Assembly (NCBI RefSeq): GCF_014904695.1
Contig: NZ_JACXXN010000001.1
Location: forward strand, 434,001 to 498,000
Direction: 5' to 3'
DNA: 64,000 nt
DNA from: Nostoc sp. MG11
GTDB taxonomy: Bacteria > Cyanobacteriota > Cyanobacteriia > Cyanobacteriales > Nostocaceae
The number at the start of each line of letters is the position of its first letter. The stretch's first letter is position 1. Of this stretch, positions 1 to 8,752 are shown piece by piece. Under the pieces are notes generated by a model, which did not search any database, was not told the origin of the DNA, and saw only the letters and a list, made by a program, of their open reading frames with translations. Position numbers and translations under genes: made by a program.

Positions 1-1793
1 CAAACCCTACAGCACCCTTCCTCAAAGGTACATTAAATACTGGCCCTGCCTTGGGCGTAACTGTAGTAAGTGACTATGCTTACGTTGCTGGCAATGGTTT
101 AGAAATCATTGATGTCACAGACCCCGCTGCACCTTCCCTCACAGCTAGATTCGATACTCCTGGTAATGCTTATGGTGTGGCTGTAGCGGGTAACTACGCC
201 TATGTCGCTGACTATGGCAGTGGTTTGCAAATCATTGACATTACAGACCCGACTGCACCCTTTCTCAAAGGTACATTAGATACTACTGGCAATGCCTATA
301 ACGTGGCTGTAGCAGGTAACTATGCTTATGTTGCTGACACCACCAGTGGTTTACAAATCATTGATATTACAGACCCGGCTGCACCTTTCCTCAAAAATAC
401 ATTAGATACTCCTGGCGCTGCTTTAGGTGTAGCTGTAGTGGGTAAATATGTTTACATTGCTGATGAAAACAGTGGTTTGCAAATCATAGAGAACAATACA
501 GTTCCGACTTCTGCTGACAAAGCTATCACTATCAATTCCGACAGCCTCTACATTTTCCAGCCTAGCGACTTTGCATTTAGCGACCCTGACAGCGGCGACA
601 GCTTGCAAGCAATACAAATTATCACATTGCCTGAGTTAGGATTTTTCTTAGATAGCGATGATAACGATACTCTAGATTCTGGTGAAGCTATCTCATTGGG
701 GCAAATAATTCCGCTGGATAAATTGAGCCAGCTGAAGCTTAAGACTGATATTACTGCCACAGGTAACAATTTTGCCAGCTTCCAGTTCAAAATCACTGAT
801 GGCACAGATTACAGCGCTTCGCCAAACAACTTTACTATTAATGTTACTACACAAACAAATCTCTCTTTTAAGCTGGTAAAGCAAAGTTCTAGTATGGTCT
901 ACGAACTAGGAGTATTTACCGTTGACGATGCAGAAGGTAAGATTGGCGATATTGCTCCTGGTACAACCGGGTATACCGAAGCGGCTCTTAAACGAGCTAA
1001 GGTAGTTTTCTCTTCACTTGCTAATATCCCCAATGGGTTTAATACTGACTTAGCGACTCTGCAAGAATTCAACTCTGGTGAGAAGCTAAGGTTTTTCTTA
1101 GTACGCAACAGCAGTATTAATGGGGTGCTGACTGGAGAAGCTGCTTTCTCAGATGTAATTTTCTCCTCAGCGGCAAATTTTGAAGTTGAACCCTCAAAAA
1201 ATGAAGTATTCTCTCTCAACTTCCAGGATTTGGTAGTAGAAATTCAACCAACAAACCAAGAATTACCTTTGGGTACAGGTTTGCAAGGACAGCAAGAAGC
1301 AGAATTGATTGATTTACGGGATGTGACACAACAGGTGAAAGCTGAGTTTGTCGTCAATAGAGAAGCTGTTTTCAATAATTTTGTTGGCTTCTATCGAGTG
1401 AGTGATGAGAATGGTGGTATTGATATTAATGGCGATCGCACAGCAGATATTCTCGTTGGACAGGCGGGTTATACTGAAGCAGCGGTGCGTGGACGAGTCG
1501 CAGGTATTGACCTGACTGTGAACAATCAAGGTACGGCAACTTACGCCAGCACTTTCGAGCCTGATTCTTTGTTTGCACCATTTATTATTGTTGATGGTAG
1601 CCCCGATGCAATTCTCGATAGTAATGCCAATAACGATCCAGCAGTGTACTTTCCCTTCTTAAGTGCTAATACTGACAAAACCGATCACATTCGCCTGTTA
1701 GGGAATAACACCTTCGGTTTTGAAGATTTATTAAATGGCGGTGATAAAGATTACAACGATGTGATTGTGCGCGTAAATTTGAGTATTGCTTAA
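1..1793 (+). CDS. LVIVD-repeat protein with C-terminal DUF4114 (5' partial)
   Basis: The reading frame is open to the left edge, and the first in-window codons (NPTAPFLKGTL) already continue a repeat, so the start lies outside the window. The N-terminal part has about four repeats of roughly 41 residues (GNYAYVAD..SGLQIIDITDP), typical of LVIVD beta-propeller repeats. A cadherin-like stretch follows (PSDFAFSDPDSGDSLQAI), then a long beta-rich region ending in the DUF4114 hallmark GFEDLLNGGDKDYNDVIVRV near the C-terminus. The Asp-rich end could bind calcium; that is inference. The protein shares its whole C-terminal half with the next gene. No enzymatic motif is visible. Together with the HlyB/HlyD-like genes downstream, it is probably a secreted or surface protein exported by a type I system. 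Confidence 0.85.
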   Translation, partial: NPTAPFLKGTLNTGPALGVTVVSDYAYVAGNGLEIIDVTDPAAPSLTARFDTPGNAYGVAVAGNYAYVADYGSGLQIIDITDPTAPFLKGTLDTTGNAYNVAVAGNYAYVADTTSGLQIIDITDPAAPFLKNTLDTPGAALGVAVVGKYVYIADENSGLQIIENNTVPTSADKAITINSDSLYIFQPSDFAFSDPDSGDSLQAIQIITLPELGFFLDSDDNDTLDSGEAISLGQIIPLDKLSQLKLKTDITATGNNFASFQFKITDGTDYSASPNNFTINVTTQTNLSFKLVKQSSSMVYELGVFTVDDAEGKIGDIAPGTTGYTEAALKRAKVVFSSLANIPNGFNTDLATLQEFNSGEKLRFFLVRNSSINGVLTGEAAFSDVIFSSAANFEVEPSKNEVFSLNFQDLVVEIQPTNQELPLGTGLQGQQEAELIDLRDVTQQVKAEFVVNREAVFNNFVGFYRVSDENGGIDINGDRTADILVGQAGYTEAAVRGRVAGIDLTVNNQGTATYASTFEPDSLFAPFIIVDGSPDAILDSNANNDPAVYFPFLSANTDKTDHIRLLGNNTFGFEDLLNGGDKDYNDVIVRVNLSIA

Positions 1794-1794
1794 G

Positions 1795-1836
1795 AAATCT
1801 TGCTTATTTCGCTTAACTTCGAGCAAGATTTTTCCC
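1795..1836 (+). terminator. Intrinsic terminator after the LVIVD/DUF4114 gene
   Basis: An inverted repeat starts two bases after the stop codon. AAATCTTGCT (1795-1804) pairs with AGCAAGATTT (1822-1831) and is followed by a short T run. Position and structure fit a Rho-independent terminator. Confidence 0.7.
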
Positions 1837-1868
1837 CTTCTCTCTTTAACCGAGAAGTATTAGGCGAG

Positions 1869-1901
1869 AAACTCCATCTGATTGCGGGTGGAGTTTTTTT
1901 T
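1869..1901 (+). terminator. Second hairpin with T8 tail
   Basis: AAACTCCA (1869-1876) pairs with TGGAGTTT (1889-1896), and the T run continues to about 1901. This is a classic terminator shape. It backs up the hairpin just upstream and isolates the next gene. Confidence 0.65.
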
Positions 1902-2057
1902 ATCAGTTTATTTACTGAGGCAATTCACTAGATTGACACAATAAGCTGTACGGGTCATTCCTCGCCTTACGGACAAAGAATATTATCTTTGCTAATTATC
2001 TTGCGATCGCAGCACAAACAGGTGTGAGGAAGCTAACACCCTATTCATAAAAACAAC

Positions 2058-4478
2058 ATGAGCGCATCATTTGCAAATGCTACTAACTTTTTAGCTGGGA
2101 CAAATCCCAGTACCGTTGCAGTCAAAGATATTAACGGTGACGGCAAAAAAGACTTAGTGGTAGCTAATTATGGTTCCAATAATGTCTCGGTGCTGCTGAA
2201 CAATGGTAATGGCAGCTTTGGCACTGCCACTAACTTTGCAGCTGGGTTATCTAGCTATTTTGTTGCGATAGCAGACTTTAACGATGACAGCCAACTAGAT
2301 TTTGTAGTCACGAACTATGATTCCAGCACTGTCTCGCTCCTACTTAACGATGGTATGGGTGGCTTTGGCACTTCTACTAGTTTCTCAGTTGGGACAAATC
2401 CCATTTCCGTTGCATTAGGAGACTTTAACGCTGATAGCCAACTGGACTTAGTTGTAGCAAACTATGGTGCAACTAATGTCTCAGTGCTACTGAATAATGG
2501 CAGTGGTGGCTTTAACGCTGCCACCAATTTCACAGTCGGAACACAGCCTAGTTCTGTTGCTGTGGGAGATTTTGACGATGACGGCAAACTGGACTTAGTT
2601 GTAGCTAACTATGATTCCAACAATGTCTCAGTGCTACTGAACAATGGCAGTGGTGGCTTTAACGCTGCCACCAATTTCACAGTCGGGACAAAGCCTAGTT
2701 CTGTTGCTGTGGGAGATTTTGACGATGACGGCAAACTGGACTTAGTTGTAGCTAACTATGATTCCAACAATGTCTCAGTGCTACTGAATGATGGTATGGG
2801 TGGCTTTAACACTGCCACCAACTTCACAGTCGGGACAAGTCCTGGGTCGGTTGCCGTAGAAGATTTTGACGGTGACAACAAACTGGACTTAGTTGTAGCT
2901 AACTATGATTCCAACAATGTCTCGGTGCTGCTGAATGATGGTATGGGTGGCTTTAACACTGCCACCAACTTCACAGTCGGGACAAGTCCTGGGTCGGTTG
3001 CCATAGAAGATTTTGACGGTGACAACAAACTGGACTTAGTTGTAGCTAACTATGATTCCAACAATGTCTCGGTGCTGCTGAATAACTTCGACCTCAACGA
3101 AAACCCCACAGACTTGGTATTGAGTGCTATCAGCGACGATGATGACGATGACGACGATGATGACGATGATGATGATAATGATGGTAGTGGTGATGGAGAC
3201 GATGATGACGATAATGATCAAAAAATCATCGGTAACTTCACCACCATTGACCCAGACCTAGACGATGAGCACACTTATAGCTTGGTAGCAGGCAGTGGCG
3301 ATACTGATAATGATGCATTCATCATTGAGGGGAATAGCCTCAAGATTAAATCTTCCCTAAATAAATCTACTTACAATATTCGCGTCCGCACTACTGACCT
3401 TGGTGGACTCTCCTTTGAAAAAGAGTTGGCTGTTAATATTAACGAGTTTGGGTTTTTTACAAGTACCCAGGTGACAACTATTTTCCAGCTGACCAATATT
3501 ACTGAGAATGTTTTTACTGTCAAAAGTAAAGTTAAAGGTGGTAAAGCAAAGCTCTCAATCAAAATTAAAAGCAGCGTCTCTAAAGAGATTAATGAACTAT
3601 GTGTCTTTGCCGTTGACGATGAACAAGGTACGATTAACGGCATAGCCCCTGGTGCAGAAGGTTATACGCTAGTGGCTCTCCAGCGTTCAAAGGTGATTTT
3701 CTCCTCTATTGCCAATCTGCCCAATGGTTTTAATCCCGCTGACCTGAAAAATATTGTAGAATTCAACTCTGATACCAAACTTAGATTCTACATGGTATCC
3801 AATAGTACAACTCAATCTGTACTGTCTGGAAAAACCTCTTTCTCAAATGTCCAGTTTTCCTCAGCTACGAACACTAACACAGAAGATGATGGATTCTCTA
3901 TCAGCTTCCAGAATTTGGTTGTGAATATTCAGGCGACAGCCCAAGAGATATCTTTGGGTACAGGTCTGCAAGGAAAGTATCAAGGCGAACTCATCGATTT
4001 GCGCGAGGTTAAAACCAAGGTAAAAGCTGATTGTGTAGTCAACAGAGAAGCAGTTTTCAATAACTTTGTTGGCTTCTATCAGGTGGCTGATGAGAGTGGT
4101 GGTATTGACACTAACGATGATGGAGTAGCAGATATTTTCGTCGGACAGACTGGTTATGCTCAAGCCGCCGTGCGTGCGCGTGTTGTGGGCATTGACCTGA
4201 CAGTCAATAACCAAGGTACAGCAAATTTTAGCGGCAGTTTTGAGCCTGGTTCTATCTTTGCACCTTTTATTATTGTTAACGGGAAACCTGATGCAATTGT
4301 TGATGGCAATCTCAGTAATGATCCGGCGGTTTACTTCACGTTCTTGGGAGCGAACACTGATAAGGCAGATCACATTCGCCTGTTAGGCAATAACACCTTT
4401 GGCTTTGAGGATTTACCAAGTGGCGGTGATAATGATTATAACGATGTCATTGTCCGCTTGAATTTAAGTATTGCTTAG
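2058..4478 (+). CDS. FG-GAP/VCBS-repeat protein with poly-Asp tract and DUF4114
   Basis: This 806-residue protein has no obvious signal peptide. Residues 1 to about 345 are seven 49-residue repeats of the FG-GAP/VCBS type (core VAVGDFDDDGKLDLVVANYD), whose DxDxDG-like loops usually bind calcium. A run of Asp with a few Asn, Ser and Gly follows (residues about 360-387). Next comes a cadherin-like segment, then the same DUF4114-containing C-terminal half as the upstream gene, ending GGDNDYNDVIVRLNLSIA. The start ATG follows the two terminators of the previous gene by about 150 bp, so it is probably transcribed on its own. Lack of a Sec signal, Ca-binding repeats and nearby HlyB/HlyD-like genes suggest a type I secretion substrate (inference). 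Confidence 0.85.
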   Translation: MSASFANATNFLAGTNPSTVAVKDINGDGKKDLVVANYGSNNVSVLLNNGNGSFGTATNFAAGLSSYFVAIADFNDDSQLDFVVTNYDSSTVSLLLNDGMGGFGTSTSFSVGTNPISVALGDFNADSQLDLVVANYGATNVSVLLNNGSGGFNAATNFTVGTQPSSVAVGDFDDDGKLDLVVANYDSNNVSVLLNNGSGGFNAATNFTVGTKPSSVAVGDFDDDGKLDLVVANYDSNNVSVLLNDGMGGFNTATNFTVGTSPGSVAVEDFDGDNKLDLVVANYDSNNVSVLLNDGMGGFNTATNFTVGTSPGSVAIEDFDGDNKLDLVVANYDSNNVSVLLNNFDLNENPTDLVLSAISDDDDDDDDDDDDDDNDGSGDGDDDDDNDQKIIGNFTTIDPDLDDEHTYSLVAGSGDTDNDAFIIEGNSLKIKSSLNKSTYNIRVRTTDLGGLSFEKELAVNINEFGFFTSTQVTTIFQLTNITENVFTVKSKVKGGKAKLSIKIKSSVSKEINELCVFAVDDEQGTINGIAPGAEGYTLVALQRSKVIFSSIANLPNGFNPADLKNIVEFNSDTKLRFYMVSNSTTQSVLSGKTSFSNVQFSSATNTNTEDDGFSISFQNLVVNIQATAQEISLGTGLQGKYQGELIDLREVKTKVKADCVVNREAVFNNFVGFYQVADESGGIDTNDDGVADIFVGQTGYAQAAVRARVVGIDLTVNNQGTANFSGSFEPGSIFAPFIIVNGKPDAIVDGNLSNDPAVYFTFLGANTDKADHIRLLGNNTFGFEDLPSGGDNDYNDVIVRLNLSIA
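2160..3085 (+). repeat. Seven-copy 147-bp tandem repeat inside the FG-GAP gene
   Basis: Equivalent positions (GTAGCTAACTATGATTCC and variants) recur at 2160, 2307, 2454, 2601, 2748, 2895 and 3042, exactly 147 bp (49 codons) apart. The copies from 2601 to 3060 are almost identical at DNA level, suggesting recent expansion or gene conversion. Confidence 0.9.
3135..3218 (+). repeat. GAT/GAC microsatellite encoding a poly-Asp linker
   Basis: This is an in-frame run of GAT and GAC codons, broken only by a few Asn, Gly and Ser codons. It lies between the repeat propeller and the C-terminal half of the FG-GAP protein. Its length is likely variable between strains. Confidence 0.85.
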
Positions 4479-4497
4479 CTAGTTGATATAAAAACTT

Positions 4498-4535
4498 AAC
4501 AACCACAGCTTAGTAAGTTGTGGTTGTTTTATTTC
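4498..4535 (+). terminator. Intrinsic terminator after the FG-GAP gene
   Basis: AACAACCACA (4498-4507) pairs with TGTGGTTGTT (4519-4528). The stem extends inward through GCTTA/TAAGT with one G-T pair, and a T-rich tail follows. It sits 20 bp after the stop. Confidence 0.8.
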
Positions 4536-5315
4536 TAACAATATTGGACAGACTCGACACTAATACTAGTAAATTTACTGAAGGCAGTTATTGACTTGCT
4601 CACATAAATTTAATAGTTGACCAAATAATTATTAATTCATAGTTCATAATTCATAATTAAATGGGTTCAGAGCTAACGCTGAAATCTATGATTTCAGTGG
4701 TCTACAATCAGCGAAAAGTTCTGTAGGCAGGTTTCCCAACCTAGGAAACTTTTCAAGACAGTGGTGGGTCCAGAGCTACCACTGATTGCAATTATGAATT
4801 AGTAATTATTAATTATGAATTAGGTTGACTTATCTAACGTGGCACAAAAATCACCGACTCTACTTTTAGTGTTAATTTCTACCTAATTAGGCGAGATCGA
4901 ATTTAATTTATAATTCGTTTACTACTGCCAATGAGTGTTATTTGATTAGGGATGCGTAGACGTCAGCTGATCGTGAGACATTGCTCTATATTCTGAGTCA
5001 CTTGTACCCTCATACCTTCTTAAAAGCTTTGTCACAAATAATTCCTAAGATTAAACTTCTTCATGTGACGATATTTCTGTAGGGATTTACTTAGGTAGAT
5101 AATTATGATAGCTTTACCTAGAATATCAAAATTTAGCCAGTTTCAACGCCAATTTTTACAAACGCGCCTTCATACTGTACTTTTTGACTAAATATGCCTC
5201 TAATAAGTAAGTTAAATACAGAAAAGCAATTTGTATAAAATTATGTAACATTAACTAATTGATAACCTACACTCAATCTTAAATTGCGCTAATTTTTTTA
5301 AGACAATTCATAACG
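4536..5315. other. AT-rich intergenic region
   Basis: No convincing gene is visible. The stretch around 4620-4825 has repeated AT-rich words (AATTATTAATTCATAATT and its mirror) flanking a segment with short inverted pieces (ACTGAAATC / GATTTCAGT-like, CCACTG). This resembles a degraded small repeat. The rest is AT-rich and may carry the promoter of the secretion genes; no clear -10/-35 pair was fixed. Confidence 0.4.
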
Positions 5316-5522
5316 GTGAACATACTGTTAACAAGTGATATGAATGCAGGTCTGCAATTAGATAAAGTCGCTCTTTGGGCTTATACGCGTCTGCACGCGC
5401 TGGCTACCACAAAAGCTTTGCAACTGCTGGTAAAACAGCAAATACTGCTGTGGGTAAAAGAGATGTTTATTGCTCAGGTGATTGACCAACGTTCACGCTC
5501 TGCGATCGCAGAGTTAGAGTAA
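5316..5522 (+). CDS. Small hypothetical protein before the ABC transporter
   Basis: This 68-codon frame starts with GTG; an ATG at codon 9 is an alternative. The translation is mildly amphipathic (ALQLLVKQQILLWVKEMF) with no motif I recognise and no clear Shine-Dalgarno. It lies 69 bp upstream of the exporter start on the same strand, so it could be a leader gene, a small accessory protein or chance. A HIP1 octamer overlaps its end. Confidence 0.35.
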   Translation: MNILLTSDMNAGLQLDKVALWAYTRLHALATTKALQLLVKQQILLWVKEMFIAQVIDQRSRSAIAELE

Positions 5523-5591
5523 GGATTTAGCATCCCTAACTTGTAACTTTAGATACCTGACTCCACACTTTTAACTTGTGACTTGTTTGAT

Positions 5592-8500
5592 ATGACTTAT
5601 ACCAAGAATGCCTTACCTGAATTTCTCACTGCGTTGGAGGGTTTTGACCAACTACCAGAGGAGGCGATCGCCAAATTATCACAACAACTACAGGCTTGGC
5701 GCTATCGCATCGGTCAGAAAATCCTCGGTAAAGACAAACTCCCCGAACAAGTAACAATTATCTACGAGGGACAAGTGCGCCTGTTGGGTTACGACCCTCA
5801 AACGCAAATACCAGTTACCTTAAAATTACTTCAACCAGGGGCAATTCTGGGCGAAATAGGTTTGTTACGTCAGGTAGCTTGTGAGACAGCGATCGCTTCT
5901 ACCGAACTAGTATGTTTAAGCTTGAGTGCTGCTGAATATTTCAATCTCCTCTCTTCATACCCAGATTTTGCCAATATTCGCAAAAATCAGAGTTATTTGG
6001 TAGAAGTCTTTGATATTCTGAGCTTGCAATTAGCACAGCAAGCTAATGCTGCTTTAAATCTTAGAGAACTAACCGAGAAAGCTTTAGAAGGAGCAAAAGT
6101 ACATTACCTCCTGCCAGGAAAAACTCCATTCCATCAATTGGATAGCGACAATATTTGGTTTGTTAGTGGTAATGGTACAGTCACAAATTTCCCCGCTGGC
6201 TCTCGCTTAGAATCAAACGATGCAACAGACGTGATTGATGTGATTGGGAAAAGTCCCGCACGTTTGATTGGTATACGACCGTTAGATTTGTTATTGCTAG
6301 ATACTCATCAGGTACAGCTTGAGGTAAATCATAGCCAACTAAGTGGCGCAGATGATCTAGAAATTCCCTACGCCTCAACTGAAGAAGTTCCCCAGTCAGA
6401 TCCTTATGCGTCACAAGATAGACAAAAACATAAAAAATATCCGTTTGTGCGCGGTAAGGGAGAATTAAATACAGCCTTCGCCTGTTTCCAAATGCTCACG
6501 AAGCACTTGGAAATACCATTTCGTCGAGAAGTAGTTCGCCGCATCTTAACTGAGCAAATTAAACGCCAGGGTAGTATATCTTTTCAAGTTACTGCTTATT
6601 TAGCAGAGTTAATTGGACTCAAAGCACAGTTGATAGATTTACCCATCGCCTCAGTGACGCGCATTCCGACACCGGCACTGATTCGCTATGGTGATAGTTT
6701 TGCAGTCTTATATGCAGCAGATGCAAGCACTATAGTTGTGGGTGTACCATCCCAAGGAATCGTGCATTGCAAACCCTCTCAATTTATTGACCAATTAGAT
6801 GTTGATGAAACCAACTTACCGCCGCAAGTCAGGGTATTGCTGCTCGCTCCCACCAAAGACACACCCCAAGAGCGTTTTGGTTTACGGTGGTTTTTGCCTT
6901 ATTTGTCACGTCACCGCCGAGTCCTGATCGAAGTCTTTATTGCTTCCTTTTTCGTACAGTTAGCAGCCCTAGCAAATCCGCTTGTCGTCCAGTTAATTAT
7001 TGACAAAGTAATTGCTCAAAATAGTATTAGTACTCTACATATTTTGGGAATTCTGCTATTAGTAGTAGGACTATTTGAAGCAGTACTAACTACCTTGCGG
7101 ACTTACTTATTTGTCGATACCACTAACCGGATCGATATGGGTTTGGGGTCGCAAATCATTGACCACTTATTGCGTCTACCGCTGCGCTATTTTGAACGCC
7201 GACCGGTGGGTGAATTGGCTACTCGGATCAACGAATTAGAAAATATTCGCCAGTTTCTCACGGGTACTGCTTTAACAGTAGGATTGGATGCTGTATTTTC
7301 GGTAGTTTATATAGGTGTAATGCTGATTTATAGTTGGCAACTCACCTTGGTAGGTTTAGGCACAATTCCAGTGTTTATTCTAATCACTTTAATGGCCTCG
7401 CCTACGATAAGCAGACAATTACGTGCTAAAGCCGAACGCAACTCCGAAACTCAATCTTATTTAGTTGAAGTAATGTCGGGGATTCAAACGGTAAAAGCGC
7501 AAAATATTGAATTGCGATCGCGCTTTTCTTGGCAAGAGCGTTACGCGCGTTTTGTCGCAGCAGGCTTTAAAACCGTTGTCACTTCTACCCTAGCCAATTC
7601 TACCAGTAACTTTCTCAACAAACTCAGTAGCTTGATGGTTTTGTGGGTGGGAGCTTATCTGGTACTCCAAGGGGAACTAACTCTAGGCGAATTAATTGCC
7701 TTTAGGATTATCTCTGGTTATGTTACCAGTCCCATATTACGCTTAGCTCAACTTTGGCAGAGCTTCCAAGAAACTGCATTGTCTTTAGAGCGTTTGAGTG
7801 ATATTGTCGATACGCCCCAAGAAGCAGAAACAGACCGTCAAAATATTCCCTTACCTGCGATCGTTGGAGCAGTGAAATATGAAAATGTTTCCTTCCGATT
7901 TGCACCAAGTGGCCCTCTACAACTGGTCAATGTCAATGTAGAATTTGCTCCCGGAAAATTTGTTGGCATCGTCGGACAAAGTGGATCTGGTAAAAGTACG
8001 ATGATGAAATTACTGCTCAGGCTTTACGAAACAGAGTCGGGCAGAATTTTAATTGATGGTTACGATATTTCTAAGGTAGAACTTTATTCACTACGGCGAC
8101 AAGTTGGTGTAGTTCCCCAAGACTCGCTGTTATTTGATGGCACAGTTCAGGAAAATATCGCCTTGACGAATCCTGATGCGACAACCGAGGAAATTGTTGA
8201 AGCGGCTCGGATTGCCGCTGCCCACGAATTTATTATGAACTTGCCCAACGGTTATAATACGCGGGTAGGTGAACGTGGTGCGGCACTTTCGGGTGGACAA
8301 CGACAAAGAATTGCGATCGCCCGTTCAGTTTTACAACGACCAAAATTATTAGTTTTAGATGAAGCAACCAGCGCTTTAGACTATCCCACAGAGCGACAAG
8401 TTTGTCTCAATTTAGCCAAAGCATTTCAAGGTGATACAGTATTTTTTATTACCCATCGTTTGAACACCGTGAGTAATGCAGATATCATTGTCGTAATGGA

Positions 8501-8597
8501 TGGTGGCAGGGTGATAGAACAAGGAAGCCATCAAGAATTAATGGCTTCTAAAGGTCATTATTATTACCTGTATCAGCAACAAGAAGTAAATTTGTAA
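5592..8597 (+). CDS. HlyB-like type I secretion ABC transporter with cyclic-nucleotide-binding domain and degenerate C39 domain
   Basis: This is a transporter of about 1001 residues. A TTG lies nine bases upstream, but ATG 5592 is the better start. Residues about 15-150 form a cyclic-nucleotide-binding-like domain (GAILGEIGLLRQ). Residues about 290-415 are a C39-like domain in which the catalytic DCG is absent (GELNTAFACFQML), so it should bind cargo rather than cut leaders, as in HlyB. Membrane helices span about 440-720. The ATPase has Walker A GQSGSGKSTMMKL, signature LSGGQRQRIAIARSV and Walker B LLVLDEATSALD. Its HlyD partner follows at 155 bp. It most likely exports unprocessed proteins such as the DUF4114 proteins upstream. 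The N-terminal CNB fusion is a cyanobacterial style also seen in the second exporter of this window. Confidence 0.9.
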   Translation: MTYTKNALPEFLTALEGFDQLPEEAIAKLSQQLQAWRYRIGQKILGKDKLPEQVTIIYEGQVRLLGYDPQTQIPVTLKLLQPGAILGEIGLLRQVACETAIASTELVCLSLSAAEYFNLLSSYPDFANIRKNQSYLVEVFDILSLQLAQQANAALNLRELTEKALEGAKVHYLLPGKTPFHQLDSDNIWFVSGNGTVTNFPAGSRLESNDATDVIDVIGKSPARLIGIRPLDLLLLDTHQVQLEVNHSQLSGADDLEIPYASTEEVPQSDPYASQDRQKHKKYPFVRGKGELNTAFACFQMLTKHLEIPFRREVVRRILTEQIKRQGSISFQVTAYLAELIGLKAQLIDLPIASVTRIPTPALIRYGDSFAVLYAADASTIVVGVPSQGIVHCKPSQFIDQLDVDETNLPPQVRVLLLAPTKDTPQERFGLRWFLPYLSRHRRVLIEVFIASFFVQLAALANPLVVQLIIDKVIAQNSISTLHILGILLLVVGLFEAVLTTLRTYLFVDTTNRIDMGLGSQIIDHLLRLPLRYFERRPVGELATRINELENIRQFLTGTALTVGLDAVFSVVYIGVMLIYSWQLTLVGLGTIPVFILITLMASPTISRQLRAKAERNSETQSYLVEVMSGIQTVKAQNIELRSRFSWQERYARFVAAGFKTVVTSTLANSTSNFLNKLSSLMVLWVGAYLVLQGELTLGELIAFRIISGYVTSPILRLAQLWQSFQETALSLERLSDIVDTPQEAETDRQNIPLPAIVGAVKYENVSFRFAPSGPLQLVNVNVEFAPGKFVGIVGQSGSGKSTMMKLLLRLYETESGRILIDGYDISKVELYSLRRQVGVVPQDSLLFDGTVQENIALTNPDATTEEIVEAARIAAAHEFIMNLPNGYNTRVGERGAALSGGQRQRIAIARSVLQRPKLLVLDEATSALDYPTERQVCLNLAKAFQGDTVFFITHRLNTVSNADIIVVMDGGRVIEQGSHQELMASKGHYYYLYQQQEVNL

Positions 8598-8602
8598 TTA
8601 TT

Positions 8603-8632
8603 GGCACGGCATCAGCAGATTCTCGCCGTGCC
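8603..8632 (+). other. Hairpin between transporter and HlyD genes
   Basis: GGCACGGC (8603-8610) pairs perfectly with GCCGTGCC (8625-8632), six bases after the stop codon. There is no T run, so it may be an mRNA-stabilising stem or a weak terminator that lets HlyD be read through. Confidence 0.45.
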
Positions 8633-8752
8633 CATATTAGTCAGTTGTCAGTTGTGAAAAACTGCTGAAAATTGACAAGTAACGTAATTACGAATGAGCA
8701 ACTCAACAAGTACTAATCCTCAAATTCAATCATCCAACATCTAATAATAATT

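Noticed and set aside
2160-3085. Regular repeats that might be read as a CRISPR or satellite array
   Set aside because: The period is exactly 49 codons and encodes FG-GAP/VCBS repeats; there are no unique spacers.
3861-4373. 170-codon minus-strand frame in the DUF4114 gene
   Set aside because: It is antisense to a well-supported coding region; a similar antisense frame occurs in the paralogue only because the DNA is related.
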